From contig JAEYXR010000127.1 in the NCBI GenBank assembly GCA_023431215.1, forward strand, positions 1 to 43,998: a stretch of DNA of 43,998 nucleotides. Direction: 5' to 3'. Below the pieces are notes generated by a model. It worked only from the letters and a program-made list of their open reading frames with translations, was not told the DNA's origin and made no database searches. The position numbers were made by a program, and so were the translations under genes. Position 1 is the stretch's first letter, and each line of letters begins with the position of its first letter. Positions 33,415 through 41,325 of the stretch are shown in pieces. The DNA is from Bacillota bacterium. GTDB taxonomy: Bacteria; Bacillota; Clostridia; Oscillospirales; Ruminococcaceae.

Positions 33415-34542
33415 TTATTCGCCGGTGTAAACACCGTAAGGTACACGGATCTTTGCAACGCCGGAGTCAACATTAAAGTCGCTGGTGTTGTCCATCAGGG
33501 CAGCACCGTCTTTGATGTTGCCAACCAGAGCGGCAATGGTCTTTGCCATACCAACAGCATCCTGCTTTACGGTACCGGTCATTTTGCCCTCTTTGATCAG
33601 CTGCTTTGCGGAGTCGGTAGCATCAACGCCGAATACGGGGATGGTTTTGCCGCCTTCGCCCTTGTTGTAGCCTGCAGTCTGCAGAGCAGAAACAGCACCT
33701 TCGGCCATGCCGTCGTTGTTGGCAATAATCATTTCAATCATATTGCCGTTGGCTTCGGAATACTCAGCCAGAATGGTATTCATGTAGTCGGTAGCTGCCT
33801 GAGCAGACCAGTTACCACCCTGGTCAACCAGGTACTTGGAGGTGTTGTTGGCATCGTAGAAAGCAAGAGGCTTTTTACCTGCTTCGGTCAGCTTGGCATC
33901 AGCATCTTCTACAGCAAACTGGGTGCGGTACTCAGCTTCTGCGTTGCCTTCCTGGCCCTTAAACATAACATAGGAGATAACGCCGTCACCGTTGAGGTCA
34001 ACGGAATCGTAGTTGCCCAGCAGGTACTCAGCAATCATCTGACCCTGCATATGGCCTGCTTCGGGAGCGTTGGTGCCTACAAAGGCGCACTTCTCGTAGC
34101 TCTTGACAACATCGTCAGAAACCTCACGGTTAAAGAAGATGATGGGGATGCCGGCAGTTTTGGCAGCTTCAACAGCACCCATGGCAGCATCGGGAGAAGA
34201 GGTTTCAACGATGTTGACAATCAGCAGATTGGCACCGTTGGTGATAGCGGTATTGATTTGGTCGGTCTGAGTGGCCTGGTTGCTGTTTGCGTCGTAGTTT
34301 TGGAACTTAACGCCCAAAGTCTTCAGCTGCTCGTCCATGCTGGCACGGACGCTGGAGATATAAACGTCAGAGAAGTTATAGTAGAATACTGCAGCATTCA
34401 GCTCCTGAGCTGCGGGAGTGCTGGCAGAATCACTGCTGGGGTTGGAGCTGGGGGGAGTGCTGGCACCGCCGGTGCTGCCGCAACCTACGGCACTTAGTAA
34501 AAGAACAGCGGAAAGTGCAATAGCAAGAACTTGTTTCTTCAT
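33415..34542 (-). CDS. mglB: MglB-family sugar-binding lipoprotein of the ABC importer
   Basis: A 375-residue extracellular binding protein: signal peptide with lipobox SAVGC (Cys21), a Ser/Pro-rich linker to about 45, then the MglB fold with calcium loop DLNGDGVIS (182-190). Some sugar contacts of E. coli MglB are kept (FFNRE Asn, R206, W245, IANND, FGVD), but others differ: the His/Asp pair of GHPD is N200/E202 here, the aromatic after the first Asp is Tyr, and the last Asn is Gln327. The ligand may therefore not be galactose or glucose. It is the first and probably most abundant product of the mglBAC operon. Confidence 0.9.
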   Translation of the reverse strand: MKKQVLAIALSAVLLLSAVGCGSTGGASTPPSSNPSSDSASTPAAQELNAAVFYYNFSDVYISSVRASMDEQLKTLGVKFQNYDANSNQATQTDQINTAITNGANLLIVNIVETSSPDAAMGAVEAAKTAGIPIIFFNREVSDDVVKSYEKCAFVGTNAPEAGHMQGQMIAEYLLGNYDSVDLNGDGVISYVMFKGQEGNAEAEYRTQFAVEDADAKLTEAGKKPLAFYDANNTSKYLVDQGGNWSAQAATDYMNTILAEYSEANGNMIEMIIANNDGMAEGAVSALQTAGYNKGEGGKTIPVFGVDATDSAKQLIKEGKMTGTVKQDAVGMAKTIAALVGNIKDGAALMDNTSDFNVDSGVAKIRVPYGVYTGE

Positions 34543-34592
34543 CTTTTTTCCTCCTAATAATCAAGTTACTGGCTTGTGTGACTGATTGTTTG

Positions 34593-34681
34593 CCGAGTAG
34601 TTCCTCGGGACACTTTTATTGTAGGTGACACAGGAGAAAAAAACGATAGAAAATTCTTTGGAGTTCCATGAAAAAACTTTG
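34593..34681 (-). promoter_or_regulatory. mglB promoter with 21-bp-spaced activator repeats
   Basis: On the minus strand the -10 is TACAAT (34623-34618); the -35 position (34646-34641) reads TCGTTT, far from consensus. Just upstream lie direct repeats, written on the plus strand as GAAAATTCTTTG (34649-34660) and GAAAAAACTTTG (34670-34681), matching at 10 of 12 positions and 21 bp apart. Two helical turns is the usual half-site spacing for AraC-type proteins. A small hairpin (CCGAG 34593-34597 with CTCGG 34604-34608) begins the transcript. The likely activator is the YesN-type regulator. Confidence 0.55.
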
Positions 34682-35040
34682 ACCTTTTCGACGATTTCAT
34701 AGTGTGAAGAAGCTTATTTGTAGATATTATACACAAATTAAAGCTTGTTTTAGTATGAGATGACAATAAGCGAGGAATAGTTTGTTTGATATATTTTTAT
34801 CATTCCAGTGACTGGAGCTGCCCTTTTAAAAACCTTTGCTTTGTGCGGTTTGTACCCAACCAACAGGCGCTGACATATGATATGGTAATGTCATATTGTA
34901 AATGTGATAGTCTGCAATTATCAGCGGATAAAAACAATACTACTAAAAAAATGATTGCACATTAGCTCAATGCCGATACGAATAAATAAAAAATTTATAT
35001 AGAAAAAATTTGCTATAAGCTACTCAGAAAATTGGAAATT
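34682..35040. other. Long AT-rich intergenic region between mglB and spoVT
   Basis: No convincing gene on either strand. It holds the dyads TCCAGT-G-ACTGGA (34804-34816) and TGACAT/ATGTCA (34871-34876, 34888-34893), function unknown. Confidence 0.5.
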
Positions 35041-35069
35041 TTGAGACTTGCCACAAAAAACGGTATAAA
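35041..35069 (+). promoter_or_regulatory. Candidate vegetative-type promoter for spoVT
   Basis: TTGAGA (35041-35046), 17 bases, TATAAA (35064-35069). GCCAC (35050-35054) and its inverse GTGGC (35076-35080) flank the -10. spoVT is sigma-G dependent in Bacillus, but I found no good sigma-G pair here. Confidence 0.4.
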
Positions 35070-35195
35070 TCTACAGTGGCAACAAATACTAGAAGCACCA
35101 CCAAATAACGCTACATCATACAATCTGAATTAGGCAATCATAGAGCGACATTAGTGAAGATATCAAAGCTAAACGGCGAGAAAGGGATAGTACAC

Positions 35196-35735
35196 ATGAA
35201 AGCAACAGGTATCGTAAGAAGAATTGACGATCTAGGTCGCGTTGTTATACCCAAAGAAATCAGACGCACAATGCGTATTCGCGAAGGTGATCCTCTGGAA
35301 ATCTTTACAGATAACGACGGTGAGGTTATCTTTAAGAAATATAGCCCCATCGGAGAACTTGGCAATTTTGCTGCAGGCTACAGCGAGGTTTTATTTAAGA
35401 CAGGTAATTATCCTGTATTGATTTGTGACCGTGACCATGTAATTGCCGCTGCAGGCATTTCAAAAAAAGAAATTATTGAGCGCAGAGTCAGCGCTTCGTT
35501 GGAAGATATGATTGAAAACCGTAAATCATATGTTTATTCCAGTACCGAAAAAAGGCTGCAGCCGGTAGAGGGAGTAGAGCATTATGCGCTGGTGCAGTAT
35601 CCCATCATTGCCTCCGGTGATGTTTGCGGAAGTGTGATGTATTTGCAAAGTGCACCGGGGGACATTGCAGGAGACGCTGAAACAAAACTCATTGCTGCTG
35701 CTGCTTCCTTTTTGGGTAAGCAGATGGAAGAATAA
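35196..35735 (+). CDS. spoVT: Stage V sporulation protein T (AbrB-type regulator)
   Basis: A 179-residue regulator, the usual SpoVT length. The N-terminal AbrB swapped-hairpin domain reads MKATGIVRRIDDLGRVVIPK and continues with EIRRTMRIREGDPLEIF; the rest (about 55-179) is the GAF-like domain of SpoVT. In Bacillus it tunes late forespore gene expression. ATG 35196 is chosen to give the family start MKATG, with AAAGG upstream; the frame opens at 35154. It indicates an endospore former. It stands alone, between a promoter and a terminator. Confidence 0.93.
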   Translation: MKATGIVRRIDDLGRVVIPKEIRRTMRIREGDPLEIFTDNDGEVIFKKYSPIGELGNFAAGYSEVLFKTGNYPVLICDRDHVIAAAGISKKEIIERRVSASLEDMIENRKSYVYSSTEKRLQPVEGVEHYALVQYPIIASGDVCGSVMYLQSAPGDIAGDAETKLIAAAASFLGKQMEE

Positions 35736-35752
35736 GAAAAAATGCAGACGCC

Positions 35753-35803
35753 TATTGTGTTGGCGACGTGTTGCTTAAACGCCGCCAACACAATATTCTC
35801 TTT
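35753..35803 (+). terminator. Terminator after spoVT
   Basis: A perfect 13-bp stem (35753-35765 with 35783-35795) with extra pairing inside the loop, followed by TTCTCTTTTT. Confidence 0.85.
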
Positions 35804-35852
35804 TTATAATTGGAGTACAAAACTGCCGTGGACGGTTTTATACAAAAAAGCC

Positions 35853-35927
35853 TTGCTTTTTGCTGTTGGGTATGCTAGAATATGCTTGGATAAAAGATTA
35901 GTCAAAGAGTGGGGTTACCCGCTCTTT
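35853..35927 (+). promoter_or_regulatory. Promoter and leader hairpin of the nusA-infB operon
   Basis: TTGCTT (35853-35858), 17 bases, TAGAAT (35876-35881) is a good vegetative promoter. The transcript begins near 35888 and soon forms a 10-bp hairpin (35904-35913 with 35918-35927, one wobble). The leader runs about 210 bases to rimP and contains no other gene. In E. coli NusA feedback acts on this operon's leader; the hairpin could serve a similar purpose here, unproven. Confidence 0.6.
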
Positions 35928-36098
35928 CCTTTATGTATGGGGTTTTTTGCCCAACATTAAGAGTAAAGGCAGTCGCTAAAACTAAGAGTTTTCTTGATGA
36001 ATGATGCTAATAGCATTTACCCTTAACCGCGTGGCCGGCAAACGCCCCAGCGGCTGCTTATTCATTGAAATTAGCTCGATACGTGGGAGGTAGAACGT

Positions 36099-36614
36099 TT
36101 GGCAGAGGCAAAAAAAGGCGGTACCGCACAGATTGCGGAGGAATTGGCACAGCCTGTTTTGAAAGAAATGGGGCTGTGCCTTTGGGACGTGTTATTTGAA
36201 AAGGAAGGCAGCGGATGGTATTTACGTTATCTGCTGGATAAAGAAGGCGGTATTGACATCAACGATTGTGAGCAGTTTAGCCGCAGGATGGACAAGATAC
36301 TGGACGATGCCGACCCCATTGGTCAGAGCTATACACTGGAGGTTTCTTCACCTGGTATTGAGCGGGCACTAACACGTGACCGCCACTTTGAAGAGTGCAT
36401 GGGTGAAACCTTGTCTGTGAGGCTGATCCGCCCCGTGGACGGCGTTAGGGATTTTGTCGGTGAGCTTACAGCCTTTGAAGACGGCAACATTACCATTCTT
36501 TTGGAAGATGAGATTGAGATGACCTTTCGAAAGTCGGAAGCAGCTTATATTCGTCTCTATTTTGATTTTAATGCAGAATGCAACAACTGTGACGAAGGAG
36601 ATAACGGAAAATGA
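36099..36614 (+). CDS. rimP: Ribosome maturation factor RimP
   Basis: A 171-residue cytosolic factor needed for 30S subunit maturation. It has the two-domain RimP pattern: an N-terminal part with LCLWDVLFEKEGSGWYLRYL and DINDCEQFSRRMDKILDD, then YTLEVSSPGIERALTRDRHF and a C-terminal SH3-like part. The start is TTG 36099 behind GGGAGG. It is first in the operon and overlaps nusA by 4 bases, the classical Firmicutes arrangement. Confidence 0.95.
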   Translation: MAEAKKGGTAQIAEELAQPVLKEMGLCLWDVLFEKEGSGWYLRYLLDKEGGIDINDCEQFSRRMDKILDDADPIGQSYTLEVSSPGIERALTRDRHFEECMGETLSVRLIRPVDGVRDFVGELTAFEDGNITILLEDEIEMTFRKSEAAYIRLYFDFNAECNNCDEGDNGK

Positions 36615-37708
36615 ATCAGGAGTTCTTTGACGCCCTGTATCTGATGGAGAAAGAGAAGGGCATCCCCGCTGAATACCTTGTGGAGAAAATTAAAGTGGCC
36701 ATTGCCATTGCGGTCAAAAAGGATCCTGCAGGCAGCGAGGAGAACATCGTAGAAATCGACCCCATTACCAAGACCTTTTATGTAGCCCTTCGTAAAACCG
36801 TGGTCGAAGAGATTGAGGACCCCTTTACCGAAATCACCCTTCAGGACGCTGTGAAATATAATAAAAGAGCAAAACCCGGCGATGTGGTAGAAATTCCCCT
36901 AGAACCTAAGAAATTTGGACGCATTGCAGCACAGTCTGCAAAGCATGTCATTCGCCAGGGTATTCGTGAAGCTGAAAAAGGGCTGCTGCTGCAGGAATAT
37001 CAAAGCCGCCAGCACGATATTGTTACCGCTACAGTACTTCGTTCAGACCCCAAGCGCGGCAGTGTTACATTAGAAATTGGCAATTCTGAAGCCGTGCTGC
37101 CCAAGAGTGAGCAGGTTCCCACAGAGGAACTGAAGGACGGTACCAAAATTCGTGTTTACGTGGTTGATGTTCAGAATGGCGAAAAAGGCCCCCGCCTGAT
37201 GATTTCCCGTACTCACCCCGGGCTGGTCAAGCGTCTGTTTGAAATGCAGGTCCCCGAGATTTATGACGGTGTAGTGGAAATTAAGGCAATCTCCCGTGAG
37301 GCCGGTTCCCGTACCAAGCTTGCTGTTTACAGCCGCGACGAGGATGTTGACCCTGTTGGCTCCTGCATTGGCCCCAAGGGTGCCCGTGTTTCCAGCATCG
37401 TCGATGAGCTGGGCGGCGAAAAGATTGATGTCATTAAGTACAGCGAAGATCCCGCTGAATTTATATCCGCAGCACTTTCTCCCGCCACAGTATTGTCTGT
37501 GGAGATTGTAGATGAGTCGCTGCGCAGCTGCCGTGTTACCGTACCCGACCACCAGCTGAGTCTGGCAATTGGCAACAAGGGCCAGAATGCCCGTCTGGCT
37601 GCCAAGCTTACAGGCTGGAAGATTGACATCCGCCCCGAAAGCGGATTTTACGGAGAAGAAGAAGCAGCTGAAACCCCCGCAACTGAAGAAGAGACGGAAG
37701 AAAACTGA
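36611..37708 (+). CDS. nusA: Transcription termination/antitermination factor NusA
   Basis: A 365-residue RNA polymerase-associated factor: N-terminal polymerase-binding domain (about 1-125), S1 domain (about 132-200), KH domains with GSCIGPKGARVSSIVDELGG and LAIGNKGQNARLAAKLTGWK. An acidic tail (about 350-365) follows. It lacks the E. coli C-terminal repeats, as is normal for Firmicutes. ATG 36611 follows GAAGGAG. Confidence 0.96.
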   Translation: MNQEFFDALYLMEKEKGIPAEYLVEKIKVAIAIAVKKDPAGSEENIVEIDPITKTFYVALRKTVVEEIEDPFTEITLQDAVKYNKRAKPGDVVEIPLEPKKFGRIAAQSAKHVIRQGIREAEKGLLLQEYQSRQHDIVTATVLRSDPKRGSVTLEIGNSEAVLPKSEQVPTEELKDGTKIRVYVVDVQNGEKGPRLMISRTHPGLVKRLFEMQVPEIYDGVVEIKAISREAGSRTKLAVYSRDEDVDPVGSCIGPKGARVSSIVDELGGEKIDVIKYSEDPAEFISAALSPATVLSVEIVDESLRSCRVTVPDHQLSLAIGNKGQNARLAAKLTGWKIDIRPESGFYGEEEAAETPATEEETEEN

Positions 37709-37784
37709 CAGGACTCCAATACGGGCGTGCAGTTTAGCTGATTTGCGCCCGGCGGACAGCCCTTTTGATACAGGAGGATAAGCG

Positions 37785-38057
37785 ATGCAAATGAAAAAAG
37801 TACCCCTGAGAATGTGCACAGGCTGCGGAGAGCACAAACCTAAAAAAGAAATGGTACGGGTGGTGCATTCCAAAGACGGTGAAACTTCGGTTGACCTGAC
37901 AGGAAAAAAGGCAGGCAGGGGAGCTTATGTTTGCAAAAGCGTTGAATGCCTCCGTAAGGCCCGGAAAACCAAACGCTTTGAACGTGCCTTTGAATGTCAG
38001 ATTCCCGACGAGGTATATGATAGACTAGAGGAGGAAATACAACAGGGTGTCGAATAA
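37785..38057 (+). CDS. ylxR: YlxR (RnpM) family RNA-binding protein
   Basis: A 90-residue protein with the family start PLRMCTGCGEHKPKKEMVRV and the later GRGAYVCKSVECLRKA. YlxR of Bacillus has been described as a modulator of RNase P. ATG 37785 follows AGGAGG. Its end overlaps the next gene by 11 bases. Its position between nusA and ylxQ is universal in Firmicutes. Confidence 0.93.
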   Translation: MQMKKVPLRMCTGCGEHKPKKEMVRVVHSKDGETSVDLTGKKAGRGAYVCKSVECLRKARKTKRFERAFECQIPDEVYDRLEEEIQQGVE

Positions 38058-38379
38058 AGCGATGGGGATGATTTCCCTCTGCCGCAAGGCAGGAAAGCTG
38101 AAAACGGGCTTTGACGCAGTGAAAGAAACCGTTCAAAAGGGCGAAGCCAGCCTGGTGCTGTACGCCGCCGATCTTTCGGAAAAGACCCGGTCCTCCATGG
38201 ACTGGGAGCTGGAAAAAGCCTTTGATCCGCCCAACAGACGGATTTTGGCAGTTACCATGGAGGAACTTAGCACTGTGTGCGGCAAGCGCACCGGTGTTTT
38301 GGCTGTGCTGGACGATGGATTGGCCGGCGCTATTGAAAAGCTGATTTTGCAGAGCAATGAGGAGGATTCGAATCTATGA
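38047..38379 (+). CDS. ylxQ: L7Ae-family ribosomal protein YlxQ
   Basis: A 110-residue K-turn-binding protein of the L7Ae/L30e type. It shows MGMISLCRKAGKLKTGFDAV and LVLYAADLSEKTR, and ends in TGVLAVLDDGLAGAIEKLI. The start is GTG 38047 behind GAGGAAATACAACAGG inside ylxR. It overlaps infB by 4 bases (ATGA), so the three genes are translationally coupled. Confidence 0.9.
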   Translation: MSNKAMGMISLCRKAGKLKTGFDAVKETVQKGEASLVLYAADLSEKTRSSMDWELEKAFDPPNRRILAVTMEELSTVCGKRTGVLAVLDDGLAGAIEKLILQSNEEDSNL

Positions 38380-39617
38380 TAGAAAAGTACAGAGTGAGTG
38401 AGCTTGCAAAAGACCTCGGCACATCCAGCAAGGAGCTCATCACGATGCTGGACCAGCAATTTGGCGGCGAGGGCAAAAAAAGCCAGACTGCGCTGACCAA
38501 AGAAGAGTTGGATTTTGTGTTTGAAAAATATACGAAGGAAAATAGCGTCAAAAACCTTGACGGTTATTTTGCTATGAAAAATAAACCCGTGGAAGAGCCC
38601 AAGGCAGAAGTTGCCCCTGCGCCTAAAGCAGCAGAGGCATCTAAAGCTGCGCCTGCACCCAAGGCTGCAGAGGCTCCTAAGGCAGAGGCAGAGCCTACAT
38701 CCTCACCTAAAGCCACTGTAGAGGCACCCAAAGCCAAAACTGCACCAGCACCCAAGGCAGAGGCACCCGCTGCGCCTGCCCGTCCTGCACCTACAAAGGT
38801 GGACTTTGTCCCCGGGCAGCGTACTTACAATAATCGCACTACCTATGCCAATCAGGGGCAGGGTGGCCAAGGTGCTCAAAGACCCTTTAACAACAATAAT
38901 CAGGGTGGCCAACGTCCTTTCAATAACAACAATCAGGGTGGTCAACGTCCTTTCAATAACAACAATCAGGGTGGCCAACGTCCTTTTAATAACAACAATC
39001 AGGGCGGTCCAAGACCCTTCAATAACAATAATCAGGGTGGCCAGCGTCCTTTTAATAACAACCAAGGTGGCCCAAGACCCTTCAATAATAACAACCAGGG
39101 TGGTCAGCGTCCTTTTAACAATAATCAGGGCGGCCCAAGACCCTTCAACAACAATAACCAAGGTGGCCAGCGGCCTGCCAACCAACAAAATGATCGTCCG
39201 CTGCCTCCACCCCCTGTATTTGACGAAAGCAAGCCCTTTGAAATCAAGGCTCCACAACCCAAGCAGAAAACCAAGAGCGAAAACGCAGCCCCCCGCAGTG
39301 CTGGTTCTGTAACCAATGTTGTTGTGGATATGCGTTCCTCTGAGGTAAATCTGGACAAATACAACGAGCGCTACGAGCAGATTGCTCCTGCTGCTCAAAA
39401 AGATATGGTGGCCAAAAAGCAAAAGCTGAACCAGCGCTCGGCAGTTCGCCGCGGTAAGCCTGTTATGAGCCGCAAAGAGCGCGAAGAGGAAAAGCTGCGC
39501 CGTCTGGAAATGGAAAAGCAGCGCCGTCAACGCCTGGAGATTACTTTGCCCGAAGAAATTTCTGTAGGCGATTTGGCTGCTTTGCTGAAGGTACAGTCGG
39601 CTGAAATTATTAAATAG
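38376..39617 (+). CDS. infB: Translation initiation factor IF-2, N-terminal part, ended by an in-frame amber codon
   Basis: The 413-residue N-terminal part of IF-2. It begins with an IF2-N fold (YRVSELAKDLGTSSKELITM), continues with an Ala/Pro/Lys-rich linker (about 73-140), a Asn/Gly/Arg/Pro repeat (about 165-270) and a helical basic region (MSRKEREEEKLRRLEMEKQR). It stops at TAG 39615-39617 inside the second IF2-N domain, after AEIIK where homologues read KKL. The frame continues unchanged after the stop with the rest of IF-2. TAG is used as a real stop by ttdB and by the esterase gene here, so general reassignment is unlikely. Either a nonsense mutation, a base-calling error, readthrough or restart explains it. 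Confidence 0.9.
   Translation: MIEKYRVSELAKDLGTSSKELITMLDQQFGGEGKKSQTALTKEELDFVFEKYTKENSVKNLDGYFAMKNKPVEEPKAEVAPAPKAAEASKAAPAPKAAEAPKAEAEPTSSPKATVEAPKAKTAPAPKAEAPAAPARPAPTKVDFVPGQRTYNNRTTYANQGQGGQGAQRPFNNNNQGGQRPFNNNNQGGQRPFNNNNQGGQRPFNNNNQGGPRPFNNNNQGGQRPFNNNQGGPRPFNNNNQGGQRPFNNNQGGPRPFNNNNQGGQRPANQQNDRPLPPPPVFDESKPFEIKAPQPKQKTKSENAAPRSAGSVTNVVVDMRSSEVNLDKYNERYEQIAPAAQKDMVAKKQKLNQRSAVRRGKPVMSRKEREEEKLRRLEMEKQRRQRLEITLPEEISVGDLAALLKVQSAEIIK
38876..39173 (+). repeat. Tandem 33/30-bp coding repeats in infB
   Basis: Nine successive units each ending in RPF, of type NNNNQGGQRPF (33 bp) or NNNQGGPRPF (30 bp), with Q and P forms alternating in the later units. They encode a flexible, positively charged low-complexity linker between IF2-N and the GTPase part. 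Near-identical DNA units can slip during replication and confuse assembly. Confidence 0.9.
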
Positions 39618-39620
39618 CTG

Positions 39621-41276
39621 ATGATCTGCGGTGTGATGGCCTCTGTCAGCGACATTATTGATTACGATACCGCTGCACTTGTGGCTATGGAAATTGGCGC
39701 CAAGGTTTCTAAGGAAGTGGTGGTTACCATTGAAGACCGCCTGTTTGAGCAGGAGGATGAAGAGGATAACCAGGAAGAGCGCTGCCCCATCGTTGTTGTT
39801 ATGGGTCACGTTGACCACGGCAAAACCTCTTTGCTGGATGCTATTAGAAATACAGCGGTAACCGAAGGTGAGGCAGGCGGTATTACACAGCACATTGGTG
39901 CTTATCAGGTAGAAATTGATGGCAAACCCATCACCTTCCTGGACACTCCCGGACACGCAGCGTTTACCTCTATGCGCGCCCGTGGTGCACAGGTTACCGA
40001 TATTGCCGTACTGGTGGTTGCAGCCGATGATGGTATCAAACCCCAGACTGTTGAAGCTATTAACCATGCCAAGGCAGCCGGTGTTTCCATCATTGTTGCT
40101 ATTAACAAGATGGATAAACCCGAAGCCAACCCCGATAAGGTAAAGCAACAGCTTACCGAGTATGAGCTGGTGCCCGAAGAGTGGGGTGGCGATGTTATTT
40201 GTGTTCCTGTTTCTGCCAAGAGCCGCCAGGGCATTGACGACCTGCTGGAGAATATCCTGTTGGTTGCAGAATTGAAGGAGCTGAAGGCCAATCCCAACCG
40301 TATGGCCAAGGGTACCGTCATTGAAGCCCGTTTGGATAAGGGCCGCGGACCTGTTGCCACCGTTCTCATTCAAACCGGTACCCTGCACTCCGGTGACGTT
40401 ATTATTGCAGGTACCGCTGTTGGCCGTGTCCGTGTCATGCTGAATGACAAGGGTATGGCAGTGGAGGAGGCTGGCCCCTCTGTTCCTGTTGAAATTACCG
40501 GCCTTGCCGATGTCCCCGCAGCAGGCGATATCTTTAACGCTGTTGAAGATGAAAGACTGGCTCGTGAGCTTGCAGAGCAGCGCCGTATGGAAGCCAAGGA
40601 AGAGACCTTTAAGGCATACCAGAAGGTTACGCTGGATAATCTGTTTGACCATATTACCGAAGGTGAGATGCTGGAGCTTCCCATTATCGTCAAGGGTGAT
40701 GTTCAAGGTTCTGTTGAGGCTGTTACCCAGTCTTTGCAAAAGCTTACCAACAACGAAGTTCGCGTTCGGGTCATCCACGGTGCAGTCGGTGCCGTCAGTG
40801 AGTCCGACGTTATGCTGGCAAATGCCTCCGGTGCCATCATCGTTGGCTTTAACGTACGGCCCGATCCTATTGCCAAGCAAAATGCCGACCGTGACGGTGT
40901 GGATATTCGCTTGTACCGCATCATCTATGATGCTATTGAGGAAATTGAAGCTGCCATGAAGGGCATGCTGGCACCTAAGACCAAGGAAGTTGACCTGGGT
41001 CGTGCAGAAGTCCGTCAGGTATACACCATTACCGGTGTTGGCAAGGTGGCAGGCTGCTACGTGCTGGATGGCAAACTTTCCCGTTCTGCCAGCATCCGCC
41101 TGGTACGCGACGGCATCATCATCACCGATGTCAAGCTCTCCAGCCTCAAGCGCTTTAAGGATGATGTCAAGGAAGTTGCAGCTGGCTACGAATGTGGTGT
41201 GACCTTGGAAAAGACCGCCGACATTAAGGAAGGCGACATCTTTGAAGCATACGAAATTCAGGAAATTAAAGACTAA
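39621..41276 (+). CDS. infB: Translation initiation factor IF-2, C-terminal GTPase part
   Basis: The 551-residue remainder of IF-2 in the same frame as the N-terminal part, starting at ATG 39621, one codon after the amber. It contains the end of the second IF2-N domain (GVMASVSDIIDYDTAALVAM). The complete GTPase follows (GHVDHGKTSLLDAI, GGITQHIGAY, DTPGH, NKMD, SAKS). Domains 2 to 4 are present with QGSVEAVTQSLQ, IVGFNVRPDP and, at the end, GYECGVTLEK. All parts needed to bind fMet-tRNA and GTP are here, much like the natural short IF-2 isoforms of E. coli. No good ribosome binding site precedes 39621, so restart after termination would be the likeliest route. Confidence 0.92.
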   Translation: MICGVMASVSDIIDYDTAALVAMEIGAKVSKEVVVTIEDRLFEQEDEEDNQEERCPIVVVMGHVDHGKTSLLDAIRNTAVTEGEAGGITQHIGAYQVEIDGKPITFLDTPGHAAFTSMRARGAQVTDIAVLVVAADDGIKPQTVEAINHAKAAGVSIIVAINKMDKPEANPDKVKQQLTEYELVPEEWGGDVICVPVSAKSRQGIDDLLENILLVAELKELKANPNRMAKGTVIEARLDKGRGPVATVLIQTGTLHSGDVIIAGTAVGRVRVMLNDKGMAVEEAGPSVPVEITGLADVPAAGDIFNAVEDERLARELAEQRRMEAKEETFKAYQKVTLDNLFDHITEGEMLELPIIVKGDVQGSVEAVTQSLQKLTNNEVRVRVIHGAVGAVSESDVMLANASGAIIVGFNVRPDPIAKQNADRDGVDIRLYRIIYDAIEEIEAAMKGMLAPKTKEVDLGRAEVRQVYTITGVGKVAGCYVLDGKLSRSASIRLVRDGIIITDVKLSSLKRFKDDVKEVAAGYECGVTLEKTADIKEGDIFEAYEIQEIKD

Positions 41277-41325
41277 GTATATGGGATGCCAAAGGGCTGC
41301 ATACTAGCAGTGTCCGACGGCTAAA

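Noticed and set aside
33235..34497. A 420-codon frame antisense to mglB
   Set aside because: It covers a well-supported lipoprotein gene, its translation resembles no family and its composition is typical of an antisense shadow.
34566..34766. A 66-codon minus-strand frame upstream of mglB
   Set aside because: It covers the predicted mglB promoter and repeats, lacks a ribosome binding site and resembles nothing.
35100..35160. Sigma-G promoter for spoVT (GAATT with CATTAGT 17 bases later)
   Set aside because: The -10 part departs from CATNNTA at two key positions; not strong enough to call.
35736..35960. Small plus-strand frame after spoVT
   Set aside because: It runs through the terminator hairpin and the operon promoter and has no ribosome binding site.
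39615..39617. Genome-wide amber reassignment (for example pyrrolysine or Gln) as explanation of the infB stop
   Set aside because: TAG ends ttdB and the esterase gene at the expected family lengths, and no other gene here has an internal TAG. A local cause is more likely.
38703..40880. A very long open frame (about 725 codons) antisense to infB
   Set aside because: It is a mirror effect of infB codon use and repeats. The protein has no recognisable domain and is rich in Asn/His/Gln, no ribosome binding site is evident, and the sense strand is clearly IF-2.
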